Shown here: in pieces, positions 23,748 through 34,800 of the stretch | Position numbering within the stretch: position 1 is the first letter of the stretch | Layout: every line of letters begins with the position of its first letter | NCBI GenBank assembly: GCA_903893815.1 | Contig: CAITNS010000021.1 | Coordinates: 1 to 64,000 of the forward strand | DNA: 64,000 nt | Origin: an uncultured Bacteroidota bacterium | Lineage (GTDB): Bacteria; Bacteroidota; Bacteroidia; B-17B0; Aurantibacillaceae | Direction of reading: 5' to 3' | The notes under the pieces: generated by a model | Told to the model about the DNA's origin: nothing | The model's database searches: none | Seen by the model: only the letters and a program-made list of their open reading frames with translations | Program-made: the position numbers and the translations under genes

Positions 23748-25685
23748 TTGTACTTTAGAAATCCTATTCATAGTAGTTTGACTCAAAAGCAAGACATATT
23801 TTTTTATCTCAAAAAGCATTGGGGCTACGATTCATTTCGTCCTTTGCAGCAAGATATTATTGAGTCGGTTTTAAACAATAAAGATACTTTGGCTTTATTG
23901 CCAACTGGAGGAGGAAAATCACTATGTTTTCAGATTCCAGGTTTAGTAATTGGCGGTACCTGTTTGGTAGTTTCTCCTTTAATCGCTTTAATGAATGACC
24001 AAGTTCAAAATTTAAAAAATAAAGGCATTAGTGCAGTGGCTATCACATCGTCGATGAACGCAAAGGAAATTGATATTGCCTTAAATAATGCTGCTTATGG
24101 TCATGTTCAGTTTTTGTATGTATCACCCGAAAGAATAGAAAATGAAACATTCCGTCAGCGCTTATCTTATTTGCCAATTGGGTTAATTGCTATTGATGAA
24201 GCGCATTGTATTTCTCAATGGGGTTATGATTTTAGACCGAGTTATTTAAAAATAGCAGAGCTAAGAGAATACTTTCCTAACGTTAATATGATTGCAGTAA
24301 CTGCAAGTGCTACTAAGGAAGTTGTAGAAGACATTCAGTTAAAATTAAGTTTTAAAAATCAAGGTGTTTTCAGGCAATCTTTCGAAAGAAAAAACATTCG
24401 CTATGTTGTTCAGATAGAAGAAAATAAATATGAACGCTTACTAAAAGTCATTCACAATATCGGTGGTTCAGGAATTGTTTATGTTCGCAATCGCAAGAAA
24501 ACAGAAGAGATTAGTAGATGGTTAGTCCAAAATAAAATATCGGCTTCGTTTTATCATGCAGGCATCAATACTAATGAGAGAGCAACAGTACAACAAAATT
24601 GGATAGATAATAAATCACAAGTGATTGTAGCTACTAATGCTTTCGGAATGGGTATTGATAAGCCTGATGTGCGTTTTGTAGTTCATTTAGATTTGCCTGA
24701 AAGTTTAGAAGCATATTTTCAAGAAGCGGGTAGGGCAGGAAGAGATGAAAAAGCAGCTTATGCTATTTTATTATGCAATAATTTTGATGTTGTTAATTTA
24801 AAAGAGCAGTACGAACAAAAAACACCAAGCATTGAAGAAATAAAACAATCTTATCAGGCTATCTTTAATTTTTATCAAATCCCTGTTGAAAGTGGCGAGG
24901 GTTTATCTGTAAGTTTTGATATGGAAGAAGTAACACGTAATTATAATTTAAAACCGATTACTTTATTTAATTCGCTTAAATGTTTAGAGAAAGAAGGCTA
25001 TGTGTCTTTTTTAGATAGTGGTTACGAGCCATCTAAAGTAATGATGGTGATGGGAAAAGATGAGTTGTATAATTTTCAAATTAAGTTTCCAAAATATGAA
25101 CCGCTGATTAAAGTATTATTAAGAAGCTACGGAGGCTTGTACGAACAGTATAGTCATATTAAAGAAAAAGATGTGGCTTACCGTGCTAAAATATCAGAAC
25201 ATGAATTAAGTTTGCAATTAGATAATTTGCATAAACAAGGCGTTATTTCTTTTATTCCCCAAACTACTTTGCCTAAATTAATTTTTTTACAAAATCGTAT
25301 TAATTTAAAATTCGAATCTATACGATTAATTAATTATCCTATTTTAAAAGAAAAAGCTTTAACACGAATTAATAGTGTTGTAAATTACGTGACCGAAAAA
25401 AACATCTGTCGTAGTCGCTTGTTGTTGTCTTATTTTAATGAAACAGATTTTAAAGATTGTGGTTACTGCGATGTGTGCGTAGAGAAATATAAGCGTAATT
25501 TAGAAACAGATGAAGGATTGATAGAGAATATTAAATTAGAATTATCGAATCAATCATTTAAGTTGAGTGATTTAATACATAAATTTCAATCAGTTAATAG
25601 TAAGCGATTGAATGATATAGTTAATAAATTAATTGATGATGATGTATTATCGATAGATGAAGAAAAACATATTTATTTAAAATAA
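23748..25685 (+). CDS. recQ: ATP-dependent DNA helicase RecQ
   Basis: A 645-residue helicase with motif I PTGGGKS (Lys57), a DEAH box (Asp150-His153, AIDEAHCISQWG), motif VI QEAGRAGRDEK and a RecQ zinc cluster with Cys554, 571, 574 and 577. A C-terminal winged-helix-like tail follows; I see no HRDC domain. It unwinds DNA during recombination and repair. The frame has no ATG until deep inside the helicase core, so the start must be TTG at 23748 or TTG at 23778. The second gives TQKQDIFFYLKKHWGYDSF, close to where homologs begin. The RsmI-like gene follows after 4 bases, so the two are probably co-transcribed. Confidence 0.95.
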   Translation: MYFRNPIHSSLTQKQDIFFYLKKHWGYDSFRPLQQDIIESVLNNKDTLALLPTGGGKSLCFQIPGLVIGGTCLVVSPLIALMNDQVQNLKNKGISAVAITSSMNAKEIDIALNNAAYGHVQFLYVSPERIENETFRQRLSYLPIGLIAIDEAHCISQWGYDFRPSYLKIAELREYFPNVNMIAVTASATKEVVEDIQLKLSFKNQGVFRQSFERKNIRYVVQIEENKYERLLKVIHNIGGSGIVYVRNRKKTEEISRWLVQNKISASFYHAGINTNERATVQQNWIDNKSQVIVATNAFGMGIDKPDVRFVVHLDLPESLEAYFQEAGRAGRDEKAAYAILLCNNFDVVNLKEQYEQKTPSIEEIKQSYQAIFNFYQIPVESGEGLSVSFDMEEVTRNYNLKPITLFNSLKCLEKEGYVSFLDSGYEPSKVMMVMGKDELYNFQIKFPKYEPLIKVLLRSYGGLYEQYSHIKEKDVAYRAKISEHELSLQLDNLHKQGVISFIPQTTLPKLIFLQNRINLKFESIRLINYPILKEKALTRINSVVNYVTEKNICRSRLLLSYFNETDFKDCGYCDVCVEKYKRNLETDEGLIENIKLELSNQSFKLSDLIHKFQSVNSKRLNDIVNKLIDDDVLSIDEEKHIYLK

Positions 25686-25689
25686 AACG

Positions 25690-26403
25690 ATGTCAGCAAA
25701 AGGAACTTTATATTTATTGCCAGTAGGTTTAGGAGAAAGTCATTTGGAGGATGTACTTCCCAAACGCAATTTAGATTTGATAAAGTCATTGACCTATTTT
25801 GTTGCTGAAAATGCAAAAGAAGCTCGTGCTTTTTTGAAACAATGTGCTTATCCCGAAATTAGCCGAGCAGAATTATCTTTAATAAATCAACATGTAAAAA
25901 CGGATGAATTAAATTCTTTTTTAGAACCTCTATTACAAGGTCACAACATGGGCTTAATGAGTGATGCTGGTTGCCCCGGTATTGCTGACCCTGGCGCAGA
26001 GATTATTAAGTTAGCTCATAAAAAAGAAATTAAAGTGGTGCCTTTAGTTGGGCCAAGTTCTATTGTTTTATCAATTATGGCAAGTGGATTTAATGGTCAG
26101 AATTTTGCTTTTAATGGATATTTACCGATTGATAAAGCGGAAAGGCCTAAACGTATTAAAGAGTTAGAGCAGTTAACGGTTAAATTTAAACAAGCTCAAT
26201 TTTTTATTGAAACTCCTTATCGTAATGGAACCATGTTTGAAGATTTACTAAAAACATTACAACCTAATACCTATTTATTGGTAGCAACTAACATTACTTT
26301 AGGTGATGAATGTATATTAGTAAAACCAATTTCTGCTTGGAAAAAATGTGAGGCTCCAGATTTCTACAAAAAACCTACAGTATTTGGTTTGTACACTTAT
26401 TAA
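25690..26403 (+). CDS. RsmI-like SAM-dependent methyltransferase
   Basis: A 237-residue tetrapyrrole-methylase-fold enzyme of the short RsmI-like type found in Bacteroidota. Markers are LYLLPVGLGE at the N-terminus (standard RsmI has a longer PIGN loop), MSDAGCPGIADPG (about 91-103) and LVGPSSIVLSIMASGFNG. RsmI 2'-O-methylates C1402 of 16S rRNA; this shorter paralog may modify the same or another RNA site. It follows recQ by 4 bases. Downstream, 26404-26571 is AT-rich and ends in a promoter-like segment that is copied in front of the second M43 gene. Confidence 0.85.
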   Translation: MSAKGTLYLLPVGLGESHLEDVLPKRNLDLIKSLTYFVAENAKEARAFLKQCAYPEISRAELSLINQHVKTDELNSFLEPLLQGHNMGLMSDAGCPGIADPGAEIIKLAHKKEIKVVPLVGPSSIVLSIMASGFNGQNFAFNGYLPIDKAERPKRIKELEQLTVKFKQAQFFIETPYRNGTMFEDLLKTLQPNTYLLVATNITLGDECILVKPISAWKKCEAPDFYKKPTVFGLYTY

Positions 26404-26571
26404 TAAGGTAGTTTTTTATCTACGAATTAAACAGATTTGATTAGCGTTATGTAGCATTCGTCTTAAATAGTATTGTCAATTTATTTATTTTTGAAGAAGT
26501 TGAATTTCACCTCATTATTTTTTATTTATCATATTATTTTATTAATTTAATGAGATTATAATTAGTCAGAT

Positions 26572-28782
26572 ATGAAGAAAAAATTACTAGCTATTGCAGC
26601 TACCTTTTGCCTTTCAATAGGTATGTTTGCTCAAGAGCCTCCTCAAAAAAATTGTGGTACGATGCAGCATCACGAGTATTTAAAACAAACTCGTCCAAAT
26701 TATGAAGCTGATTTGAATCAATATAATGAACAAATTAATCAGTATTTAGCGGATAGAGCAGCTGGTTTATCAATTGGTAAATCAGCGGTTACAACTATTA
26801 CAGTTCCTGTGGTTGTTCACGTCGTATATAGAACCGCAGCAGAAAATATTTCAAATGCTCAAGCAGCCTCACAAGTAACAGTTTTAAATAATGATTTTGC
26901 GAAATTAAACGCAGATGCTATTAAAGTAACTCAGCCAACATTTTCAACTGTAGCCTCGGGAGCGCAAATTCGTTTTTGTTTAGCACAACGCGATCCTAGC
27001 GGAAATCCTACAACTGGCGTGGTGCATTACTCTACAACAGTAACTTCATTTGGCACAAATGATGCGGTTAAGTCATCAGCAACTGGTGGAGCAAATCCTT
27101 GGGATGTAACTAAATATGTAAATATTTGGGTGTGTAATATGGGTAATACTTTATTGGGTTACGGAGAATTTCCTACGGCCTCATTAAGCACCACTTGGGG
27201 TTTAGTATTACATTATAAATATACTGGAAGTGGAGGTTCTGCTATTGCGCCATATAATTTAGGTAGAACAGGAACTCATGAATTTGGACATTGTTTTAAT
27301 TTATTTCATATATGGGGAGATGATGGTACCGCTTGTACAGGCTCTGATCAATGTTCAGATACTCCTAATCAATCTGATGAACATTATGGTTGTTTTACTC
27401 AAGGGTCGGTTCAAACAGATGCTTGTTCTCCAACCTCACCGGGCGTGATGTGGATGAATTATATGGATTATACAGATGATGCTTGTATGTATATGTTTAC
27501 TGCACAGCAATGCGCACGTATGGAGGCAGTTGTAAATACAGCACCTTGGAATGTATTAGGGAGTTCTTTAGGTTGCTCTCCAATTTTCGCATTGGATGCA
27601 AGTATTAGTAGTATAATAAATCCATTGAACGCTAGTTCAACTTGTAATAATACTATTAGCCCTAAAGTAAAATTAATTAATTTGGGAACAACCGTATTAT
27701 CTTCTGCTATTATTAATTATAAAATGGATGCTCTTGCAACACAGACTTTAAGTTGGACTGGTTCTTTGGCAATAAATACATCAACTACGATAACTTTAAA
27801 TAACTTTTCTGGATTATCAACTGCTGCTCATACTTTTTCTGTTTGGGTAAGTTCTCCAAATGGAGGATCTGATTTAAATTCGTCAAATAATAGTTTGAGT
27901 TCAACTTTTACAGTTATTGCAGCACCAGCTGCTGCAGCGTTACCTTTTTCAGAAAGATTTGATGCAGTAACTTTCCCACCTGCTGGTTGGGTTAAATCCA
28001 CTGCTAATTTATTAAATGCAACAAATACATGGGCGCGTGTTGCTAATACAACTGGAATTCCTGTAGTTCCCACAACAACAGCTTGTGCTAAAATGGATAA
28101 TTATTCAGGGTCAACAAATACAACTGGTCAGTTAGATGCTTTGCGTACACCTGCATTAAGCTTTGTATCAGCTAATACTACTACTAAACTAAAATTTGAT
28201 GTAGCTCATAGAATAAGAAGTACATCAATTACGGATTCGTTAAATGCTTATGTATCGACTGATTGCGGCGGAACATGGATTAAGGTATACGGCAAGGGGG
28301 GGACTCAACTAGCTACAGTAACAGGAGCATTAGTAGGACCTTATACGCCAACTTTAGATTCGCATTGGAGAAGAGACAGCGTGAGTTTATCTGCTTATGC
28401 TGGTCAGCCAGTTGTGTATATTAAATTTGAATCAAGAAGCGCTCATGGAAATAATATTTATTTAGATAATCTAAATATTTCTAATCAAACATCTACTGGA
28501 TTAGAATCATTAGAAGAATCTTTACCAATGATGGATATTTTTCCTAATCCAAATGCAGGTATATTTTCAGTGAATATTTCAAATGTAAATAATGATTCAA
28601 ATGTGAGCATTAAAGTTTTAAATACTATAGGTCAGGTCGTATCCTCTCCATTAAATCTAAAAGGATCCGCCAATGGAATTTATTCTGTTAACTTATCGCA
28701 TTTATCAAATGGAGTTTATTTTGTAACTATTCAAACAGATTCCAATAAACTAGTTGCCAAGAAAATTGTAGTCAATAAATAA
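26572..28782 (+). CDS. Secreted M43-family zinc metalloprotease, copy 1
   Basis: A 736-residue protein with a signal peptide (about 1-21, ending MFAQ) and a short N-terminal prosegment (CGTMQHHEYLKQTRPNYEAD). The M43 catalytic domain (about 75-330) has zinc motif HEFGHCFNLFH at 236-246 and Met-turn MNYMDY near 295. Two beta-sandwich domains follow (a CARDB-like one at about 345-455, then a MAM/jelly-roll-like one at about 460-640), and a T9SS type-A sorting domain (about 650-736: MDIFPNPNAG, LSNGVYFVTI, KKIVVNK). The eighth zinc-motif residue is Asn instead of the usual Gly. Likely a surface or released protease like cytophagalysin; the substrate is unknown. It is the first of three tandem paralogs on the same strand. 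Confidence 0.9.
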   Translation: MKKKLLAIAATFCLSIGMFAQEPPQKNCGTMQHHEYLKQTRPNYEADLNQYNEQINQYLADRAAGLSIGKSAVTTITVPVVVHVVYRTAAENISNAQAASQVTVLNNDFAKLNADAIKVTQPTFSTVASGAQIRFCLAQRDPSGNPTTGVVHYSTTVTSFGTNDAVKSSATGGANPWDVTKYVNIWVCNMGNTLLGYGEFPTASLSTTWGLVLHYKYTGSGGSAIAPYNLGRTGTHEFGHCFNLFHIWGDDGTACTGSDQCSDTPNQSDEHYGCFTQGSVQTDACSPTSPGVMWMNYMDYTDDACMYMFTAQQCARMEAVVNTAPWNVLGSSLGCSPIFALDASISSIINPLNASSTCNNTISPKVKLINLGTTVLSSAIINYKMDALATQTLSWTGSLAINTSTTITLNNFSGLSTAAHTFSVWVSSPNGGSDLNSSNNSLSSTFTVIAAPAAAALPFSERFDAVTFPPAGWVKSTANLLNATNTWARVANTTGIPVVPTTTACAKMDNYSGSTNTTGQLDALRTPALSFVSANTTTKLKFDVAHRIRSTSITDSLNAYVSTDCGGTWIKVYGKGGTQLATVTGALVGPYTPTLDSHWRRDSVSLSAYAGQPVVYIKFESRSAHGNNIYLDNLNISNQTSTGLESLEESLPMMDIFPNPNAGIFSVNISNVNNDSNVSIKVLNTIGQVVSSPLNLKGSANGIYSVNLSHLSNGVYFVTIQTDSNKLVAKKIVVNK

Positions 28783-29312
28783 TATTCATATGTAGATATT
28801 ATTGTTTTTTAGTTGTCATATGGTTTAGCCAGTTTATCTTCATTTGTGTTTTAGCAAACATGGCTATTTCAAATCATTATGTTTAAAAATCCGCTTCATT
28901 TTTGAAGCGGATTTTTTGTTTAAGCATGTTTTACATTTTATTGTTTTTATAGCAATATCTAGTTTATTGAGCATTGTAGTAGATTGTAGTTTGGAAAATG
29001 TTTTAGAGAAATTTTCTACAGAAAAATTACAATATTAACACCTATTTTTTAGTGAACTTATAGAATTTTATCTTTTGATTAATTCGGGTTAGTGCAGTAA
29101 ATTCTTTATTCGTCCATAGAATAACTTTATTTTATATTTTTTTTAATAATGGATGATTTTGTTTCATTATTTTTTTGATTTTCGGATTTTATTTCATTAA
29201 TTTAATGAAGTAAAAATTAAACTCATATGAAATAGCCATCTGCCGAAACGCACAAACACAAATGAAGATACATGGCGTATAGCATATAACAATTAAAAAA
29301 AAATATCTAATT
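28783..29312. other. 530-bp gap between M43 copies 1 and 2
   Basis: No gene is supported; the one frame here runs through a terminator. The gap holds the copy 1 terminator (28885-28918), a 26-base segment at 29012-29037 that recurs with three mismatches at about 31650-31675, and a segment at 29188-29232 closely matching the promoter-proximal sequence of copy 1 (26532-26577). In this second copy the old start is followed at once by a stop (ATG AAA TAG at 29227-29235), and the real gene starts 86 bases later. Confidence 0.7.
28885..28918 (+). terminator. Terminator after M43 copy 1
   Basis: A 14-base stem (28885-28898 with 28903-28916) with a TTTT loop and a T tail. The sequence AAAATCCGCTTCAT is shared with the terminator after copy 2, which supports duplication of the whole transcription unit. 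Confidence 0.88.
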
Positions 29313-31511
29313 ATGAAAAAAACATTACTAACTCTAGCAACGGCTTTTTGTTGTTCATTAGCTGTATTGGCTCAAGCGCCGCCTCAAAGAACTTGTGGTA
29401 CTATTGAACACCATGAATATTTAAAACAAACACGTCCAAATTACCAACAGGATTTAAATCAGTATAATCAAATGATTGATCAATACTTGGCTAATCAAGC
29501 AATAAGTAAAACCGCTGTTGTTACGGTTACAATTCCAGTTGTAGTGCACGTCGTTTATCAAAATGCTACCGAAAATATTTCCAATGCTCAAGCAATTTCT
29601 CAGGTGCAAGTATTAAATGACGATTTCGCTAAATTAAATGCGGATGCTATTAAAGTAACTCAACCAACATTTTCTACAGTAGCTTCAGGTGCTCAAATTC
29701 GTTTTTGTTTAGCTCAACGTGACCCACTAGGAAATGCGACTACAGGAGTTGTGCATTACTCAACTACTGTAAGTACTTTCGGTACAAATGATAATGTTAA
29801 AAATAGTGCAACTGGTGGAGCGACTGCCTGGGATGTTACAAAGTATGTTAACATTTGGGTTTGTGATATGGGTACTTCTTTATTAGGTTATGGAGAATTT
29901 CCTACAGGAAGTTTAAGTAATACTTGGGGATTAGTTTTGAATTATAGATATACAGGAAGTGGCGGTTCTGCTCAAGCTCCTTTTAACTTAGGAAGAACTG
30001 GAACACACGAGTTTGGACATTGCTTTAACTTATTTCATATTTGGGGTGATGATAACGGAGCGTGCAGTGGTAGCGACCAATGCGCTGATACTCCTAATCA
30101 AGCAAATGCTAGTGGTGGAACATTTCCTCAAGGTTCGATACAAACAGATGCTTGCGCTACTGCTAGTCCTGGTTACATGTGGATGAATTACATGGATTAC
30201 ACGGATGATAATGCGATGTATATGTTTACAGCTGGTCAAGTAGCACGTATGGAAGCAGTTGTAAACACTGCTCCATGGAATATCTTAGCATCTTCTAATG
30301 GTTGTTCTCCTGTTACCGCTTTAGACGCAAGTATTTTAAATATTATTGCACCTGTAAATGGTTCGTCTACTTGTAATAATAGTGTAACTCCTAAAATCAC
30401 TTTAAACAATGCTGGTTCAACTGCAATTACATCTGCTACTATATTATATAGAATGGATGCTTTAGCAACACAAACATTAAACTGGACAGGATCATTAGCT
30501 TCTGCCACATCAACTGTGTTAACATTAAATACCTATTCAGGTTTAAGTAATGCTGCTCATACATTTTCTGCTACAGTAATTAATCCGAATGGCACTGCAG
30601 ATGCGATTTCAGCAAATAATTCATTAACTTCTACATTTACAGTAATTTCAGCACCAGCTGGAGCAGCGTTACCATTTGTAGAAAGATTTGATGGTGTAAC
30701 TTTTCCTCCAACAGGTTGGGTTGAAACTAATACAAACGTTTTAGATGCTGCGTATAGTTGGACAAGATTAGCCAATACCACAGGTATTCCAGTTGTGCCA
30801 ACAACAACCGCTTGTGCTAAAATGGATAATTTTGCTGGTAATATTGATATCGTGGGACAAAAAGATGCATTGCGCACTCCTGCATTAAGTTTATCTTCTG
30901 CAAATAGTTCGGTAAGAGTTGTATTTGATCGATCTCATAGAAGTTACAGTAATACAGATATCGATTCGTTAAACATCTATATTTCTATTGATTGTGGCGG
31001 AACATGGACGAGATTATATACAAAAGGTGGAACTCAATTAGCTACTGTGACTGGTACTTTAACGACAGCTTATACTCCTACGTCTAATGCTCAATGGGCC
31101 AGAGATAGTGTTAGTTTATCTGCGTATGTTGGTCAACCAAGCGTGTATTTAAAATTCGAGTCACGCAGTGGATGGGGAAATAATTTGTATTTAGATAATA
31201 TTAATGTTTCAAATTTAACGACTGCTGGTATTGAATCTATAGAACAATCACTGGCTATTTTAGATGTTTTTCCAAATCCAAATGCTGGTGTTTTTTCTGT
31301 AAACATTTCAAACGTTAACAAGGATGCTAACGTTACAATAAATGTTTTAAATGCTATGGGTCAAGCGATGTCATCTCCTTTAAACTTTAAAGGTTCTGCG
31401 AATGGTGTTCACTCTGTTAATTTATCTCATTTATCTAATGGCGTTTATTTTATTACAATTCAATCAGATTCTGATAAGTTAGTGACGAAAAAGATGGTGA
31501 TTAATAAGTAG
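29313..31511 (+). CDS. Secreted M43-family zinc metalloprotease, copy 2
   Basis: A 732-residue paralog of the preceding gene with the same order: signal peptide (ending VLAQ), prosegment, M43 domain with HEFGHCFNLFH at 232-242 and MNYMDY Met-turn, CARDB-like and jelly-roll-like beta domains, and type-A T9SS sorting domain (LDVFPNPNAG, LSNGVYFITI, KKMVINK). Between the zinc motif and Met-turn it carries a Cys-poor variant (ANASGGTFPQGS) where copies 1 and 3 have EHYGCF, so a disulfide there is probably lost. Substrate unknown. Its promoter region is a copy of that of copy 1 but with a changed leader. Confidence 0.9.
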   Translation: MKKTLLTLATAFCCSLAVLAQAPPQRTCGTIEHHEYLKQTRPNYQQDLNQYNQMIDQYLANQAISKTAVVTVTIPVVVHVVYQNATENISNAQAISQVQVLNDDFAKLNADAIKVTQPTFSTVASGAQIRFCLAQRDPLGNATTGVVHYSTTVSTFGTNDNVKNSATGGATAWDVTKYVNIWVCDMGTSLLGYGEFPTGSLSNTWGLVLNYRYTGSGGSAQAPFNLGRTGTHEFGHCFNLFHIWGDDNGACSGSDQCADTPNQANASGGTFPQGSIQTDACATASPGYMWMNYMDYTDDNAMYMFTAGQVARMEAVVNTAPWNILASSNGCSPVTALDASILNIIAPVNGSSTCNNSVTPKITLNNAGSTAITSATILYRMDALATQTLNWTGSLASATSTVLTLNTYSGLSNAAHTFSATVINPNGTADAISANNSLTSTFTVISAPAGAALPFVERFDGVTFPPTGWVETNTNVLDAAYSWTRLANTTGIPVVPTTTACAKMDNFAGNIDIVGQKDALRTPALSLSSANSSVRVVFDRSHRSYSNTDIDSLNIYISIDCGGTWTRLYTKGGTQLATVTGTLTTAYTPTSNAQWARDSVSLSAYVGQPSVYLKFESRSGWGNNLYLDNINVSNLTTAGIESIEQSLAILDVFPNPNAGVFSVNISNVNKDANVTINVLNAMGQAMSSPLNFKGSANGVHSVNLSHLSNGVYFITIQSDSDKLVTKKMVINK

Positions 31512-31867
31512 TTTCTTGTTTTTATAAATTTAAAATCCGCTTCATGTTAATTAAGCGGATTTTTTTTGACTTGTTTTTAAATTACGAGAAATGATTATCT
31601 AAATGTTAAATAATTTTATGTGTTTACTCTTTTTTTAGCTAATTATTTTTTTTCTACAGAATACTTACAGTATTAGAGATTTATCCTCGAGATTTTAACA
31701 TCCGTTAATATCGATTAAAGAATGTATATTTTCGATTAAATTATTGTTTATTACATATTAAACCATTGTAAAATCTGTTTAGGTAATAGTTTTTAAAAAG
31801 GCGTCAAAAATTTTGAATTATCAGATGACTTCACTAACTTCAGTATAACTAAACATTGTTTTATATC
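31512..31867. other. Gap between M43 copies 2 and 3
   Basis: No gene seen. It contains the copy 2 terminator (31532-31568) and, at about 31650-31675, a segment shared with the preceding gap. The remainder is AT-rich. The promoter of copy 3 is not obvious. Confidence 0.6.
31532..31568 (+). terminator. Terminator after M43 copy 2
   Basis: An 11-base stem (31532-31542 with 31553-31563) with a 10-base loop and eight or more T residues. Its left arm matches the terminator of copy 1. Confidence 0.85.
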
Positions 31868-34800
31868 ATGAAAAAATCATTACTAACTATTGCTGGAGCT
31901 TTATGCTATTCGCTGGCTCTATTTGCGCAAGCACCACCTCAAAGAAATTGTGGTACTATGCAACATCATACGTATTTACAACAAACGCGTCCAAATTATC
32001 AAAATGATTTGAACCAGTATAATCAAATGATAGATCAATACTTAGCAGATCAAGCAGCAGGTTTATCAATAAGTAAAACTAATGCGATAGTAACAATTCC
32101 TGTTGTTGTTCACGTTGTATATAATACAGCTGCCGAAAATATTTCTAATGCACAAGCAATTTCTCAAGTCCAAGTTTTAAATGATGACTTTGCGAAATTG
32201 AATGCAGACGCTATTAAAGTAACCCAGCCAACGTTTTCTACTGTTGCTTCTGGTGCTCAAATTCGTTTTTGTTTAGCACAGCGCGATCCAAATGGAAACC
32301 CAACCACTGGCGTAGTTCATTATTCAACTACAGCTACTTCCTTTGGCACAAACGATGTCGTTAAATCTTCTGCTACTGGCGGCGCTAATCCTTGGGATGT
32401 AACTAAATATGTAAATATTTGGATTTGTGATTTAACTGGAGGTCTTTTAGGTTATGGCGAGTTTCCAACAGGAACAATTAGTCAAACTTGGGGCTTAGTT
32501 GTTGATTATGCTTACACTGGTAGTGGCGGTTCAGCTCAAGCGCCATATAATTTAGGTCGTACAGGAACACACGAATTTGGTCACTGTTTTAACTTATATC
32601 ATATTTGGGGAGATGATGGCACTGCTTGCTCAGGATCTGACCAATGTACAGATACCCCTAATCAAGCTGGCGAACATTATGGTTGTTTCACTGCTGGTTC
32701 TATCCAAACGGATGCGTGCTCTCCTTCAAGTCCTGGAACAATGTGGATGAATTATATGGATTACACGGATGATGCTTGTATGTATATGTTTACAGCACAA
32801 CAAGTAGCACGTATGGAAGCGGTAGTTAATAATCCACCATGGAATGTTTTAGCAACTTCTTTAGGTTGTACCCCTGTTTCTGCTTTAGATGCAGGGATAT
32901 CAAGTATCATTGCTCCTATAGCTGGTTCGTCTACTTGTAATAATTCAGTAATACCTAGAATTACTTTGAGTAATACAGGTTCAACTACTTTTACAACAGC
33001 TACAATTTTATATAAAATGGATGCTTTAGCAACTCAAACTTTAAATTGGACGGGTTCATTAGCATCTGGAACATCTACAGTTTTAACTTTAAATACTTAT
33101 GCAGGTTTATCTAACGCAGCGCATACATTCTCTGCTACTGTTCAAAATCCAAATGGTACAGCGGATGGAAATGCAGCTAATAATACATTAACATCTACAT
33201 TTACAGTTATTGCTGTTCCTGTAGGCGCTGCTTTACCTCTAGTAGAAAGATTTGATGGAGTTACATTTGCTCCAACAGGTTGGTTAGAAACTAACGTTAA
33301 TGTAGCTGATGCTGCTTTTAATTGGACAAGATTAGCTAACACAACTGGTATTCCTGTAGTGCCAACCACTACAGCTTGTGCTAAAATGGATAATTTTGCC
33401 GGTGGTATTGATATCACTGGACAAAAAGATGCTTTACGTACTCCTGCTTTAAGTTTAGTTGGAGCAAACAGTACATTAAGAGTAGTATTTGATAGATCTC
33501 ATAGAATTTATAGTGCTACCGATATTGATTCGTTAAATATTTATATTTCTACAGATTGTGGAGGGACTTGGACAAGATTATATACTAAAGGTGGCGCACA
33601 ATTAGCTACAGTTACAGGGTCATTAACAACTGCCTTTACTCCAACGTCTAATGCTCAATGGGCAAGAGATAGTGTTAGTTTAGCGGCTTATGTTGGTCAA
33701 CCAAGTGTTTACATTAAATTCGAATCACGCAGTGGTTGGGGAAATAATTTATACTTAGATAATATCAATGTAAAATTTACTCCATCATCATCCCCTCCTG
33801 TTGCTAGTTTTACAACTGCTGCAACAAGATGTGTAGGTGCTCCAATTTCATTTACAGATGGTTCAACAAATGCTCCAACTAGTTGGACATGGACTTTCCC
33901 TGGTTCATCAACACCAACCTCTACTTTACAAAGTCCTTCGGTAACTTATACTGCTGCTGGTACATATACTATTACTCATACTGCCGCAAATGCTTCAGGA
34001 ACAAGTACACCAGTTTCTTCAACAATTACTGTAAGTGCAAATCCTACAGTAGCTACTACTAGCGCAACAGTATGTTCGGGTACAGCAGCAAGTATTACTG
34101 CATCTGGCGCAACTACTTATAGCTGGAATACAGGAGCAACAACTGCTACCATTTCTGTAACACCAACTATTACAACTAACTACACCGTAACTGGCACAGA
34201 TGCTGTTGGATGTGCAAATACAAGAACGTTAAGCGTTACGGTTAATCCTACACCAACTGTAGCCGCAAGTAGTGCAACGGTTTGTAGAGGAACTTCTACT
34301 AATTTAACGGCAACTGGTGCTACAACATATAGCTGGAATACAGGAGCAACAACAGCTTCCATTTCTGTAACTCCAACTATTACTACAAATTATACTGTAA
34401 CTGGAACAACAACGGGTTGTACTAACACTAGAACGTTAAGTGTTACTGTTAATCCAACACCAACAGTTGCTGTAAGTAGTACAACTGTTTGTAGTGGTAC
34501 AGCAGCTAATTTAACTGCAAGCGGTGCTACAACTTATAGCTGGAATACAGGCGCAACAACTGCTTCAATTTCTGTAACTCCAACTACAACTACAAACTAC
34601 ACTGTAACTGGAACATCAACAGGTTGTGCTAATACAAGAACATTAAGTGTTACGGTTAATGCTACTCCAACAGTTGCTGCTACTTCAAAAACAGTATGTT
34701 TAGGTGCAGCTGCTACTTTAACAGCAAGTGGCGCTAGTTCTTATGCTTGGAATACAGGAGCTACCACTTCTTCTATATCAGTGACGCCTACTATAACTAC

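Noticed and set aside
28844-29038. 64-residue frame in the gap between M43 copies 1 and 2
   Set aside because: It crosses the copy 1 terminator stem and has no coding character.
30030-30877. Minus-strand frames opposite M43 copy 2
   Set aside because: The same type of antisense shadow also occurs opposite copies 1 and 3, so it reflects the coding pattern and not a gene.
33142-34362. Minus-strand frames opposite M43 copy 3
   Set aside because: Shadows of the repeat-rich coding strand with the same Val/Pro-rich look as the adhesin shadows.
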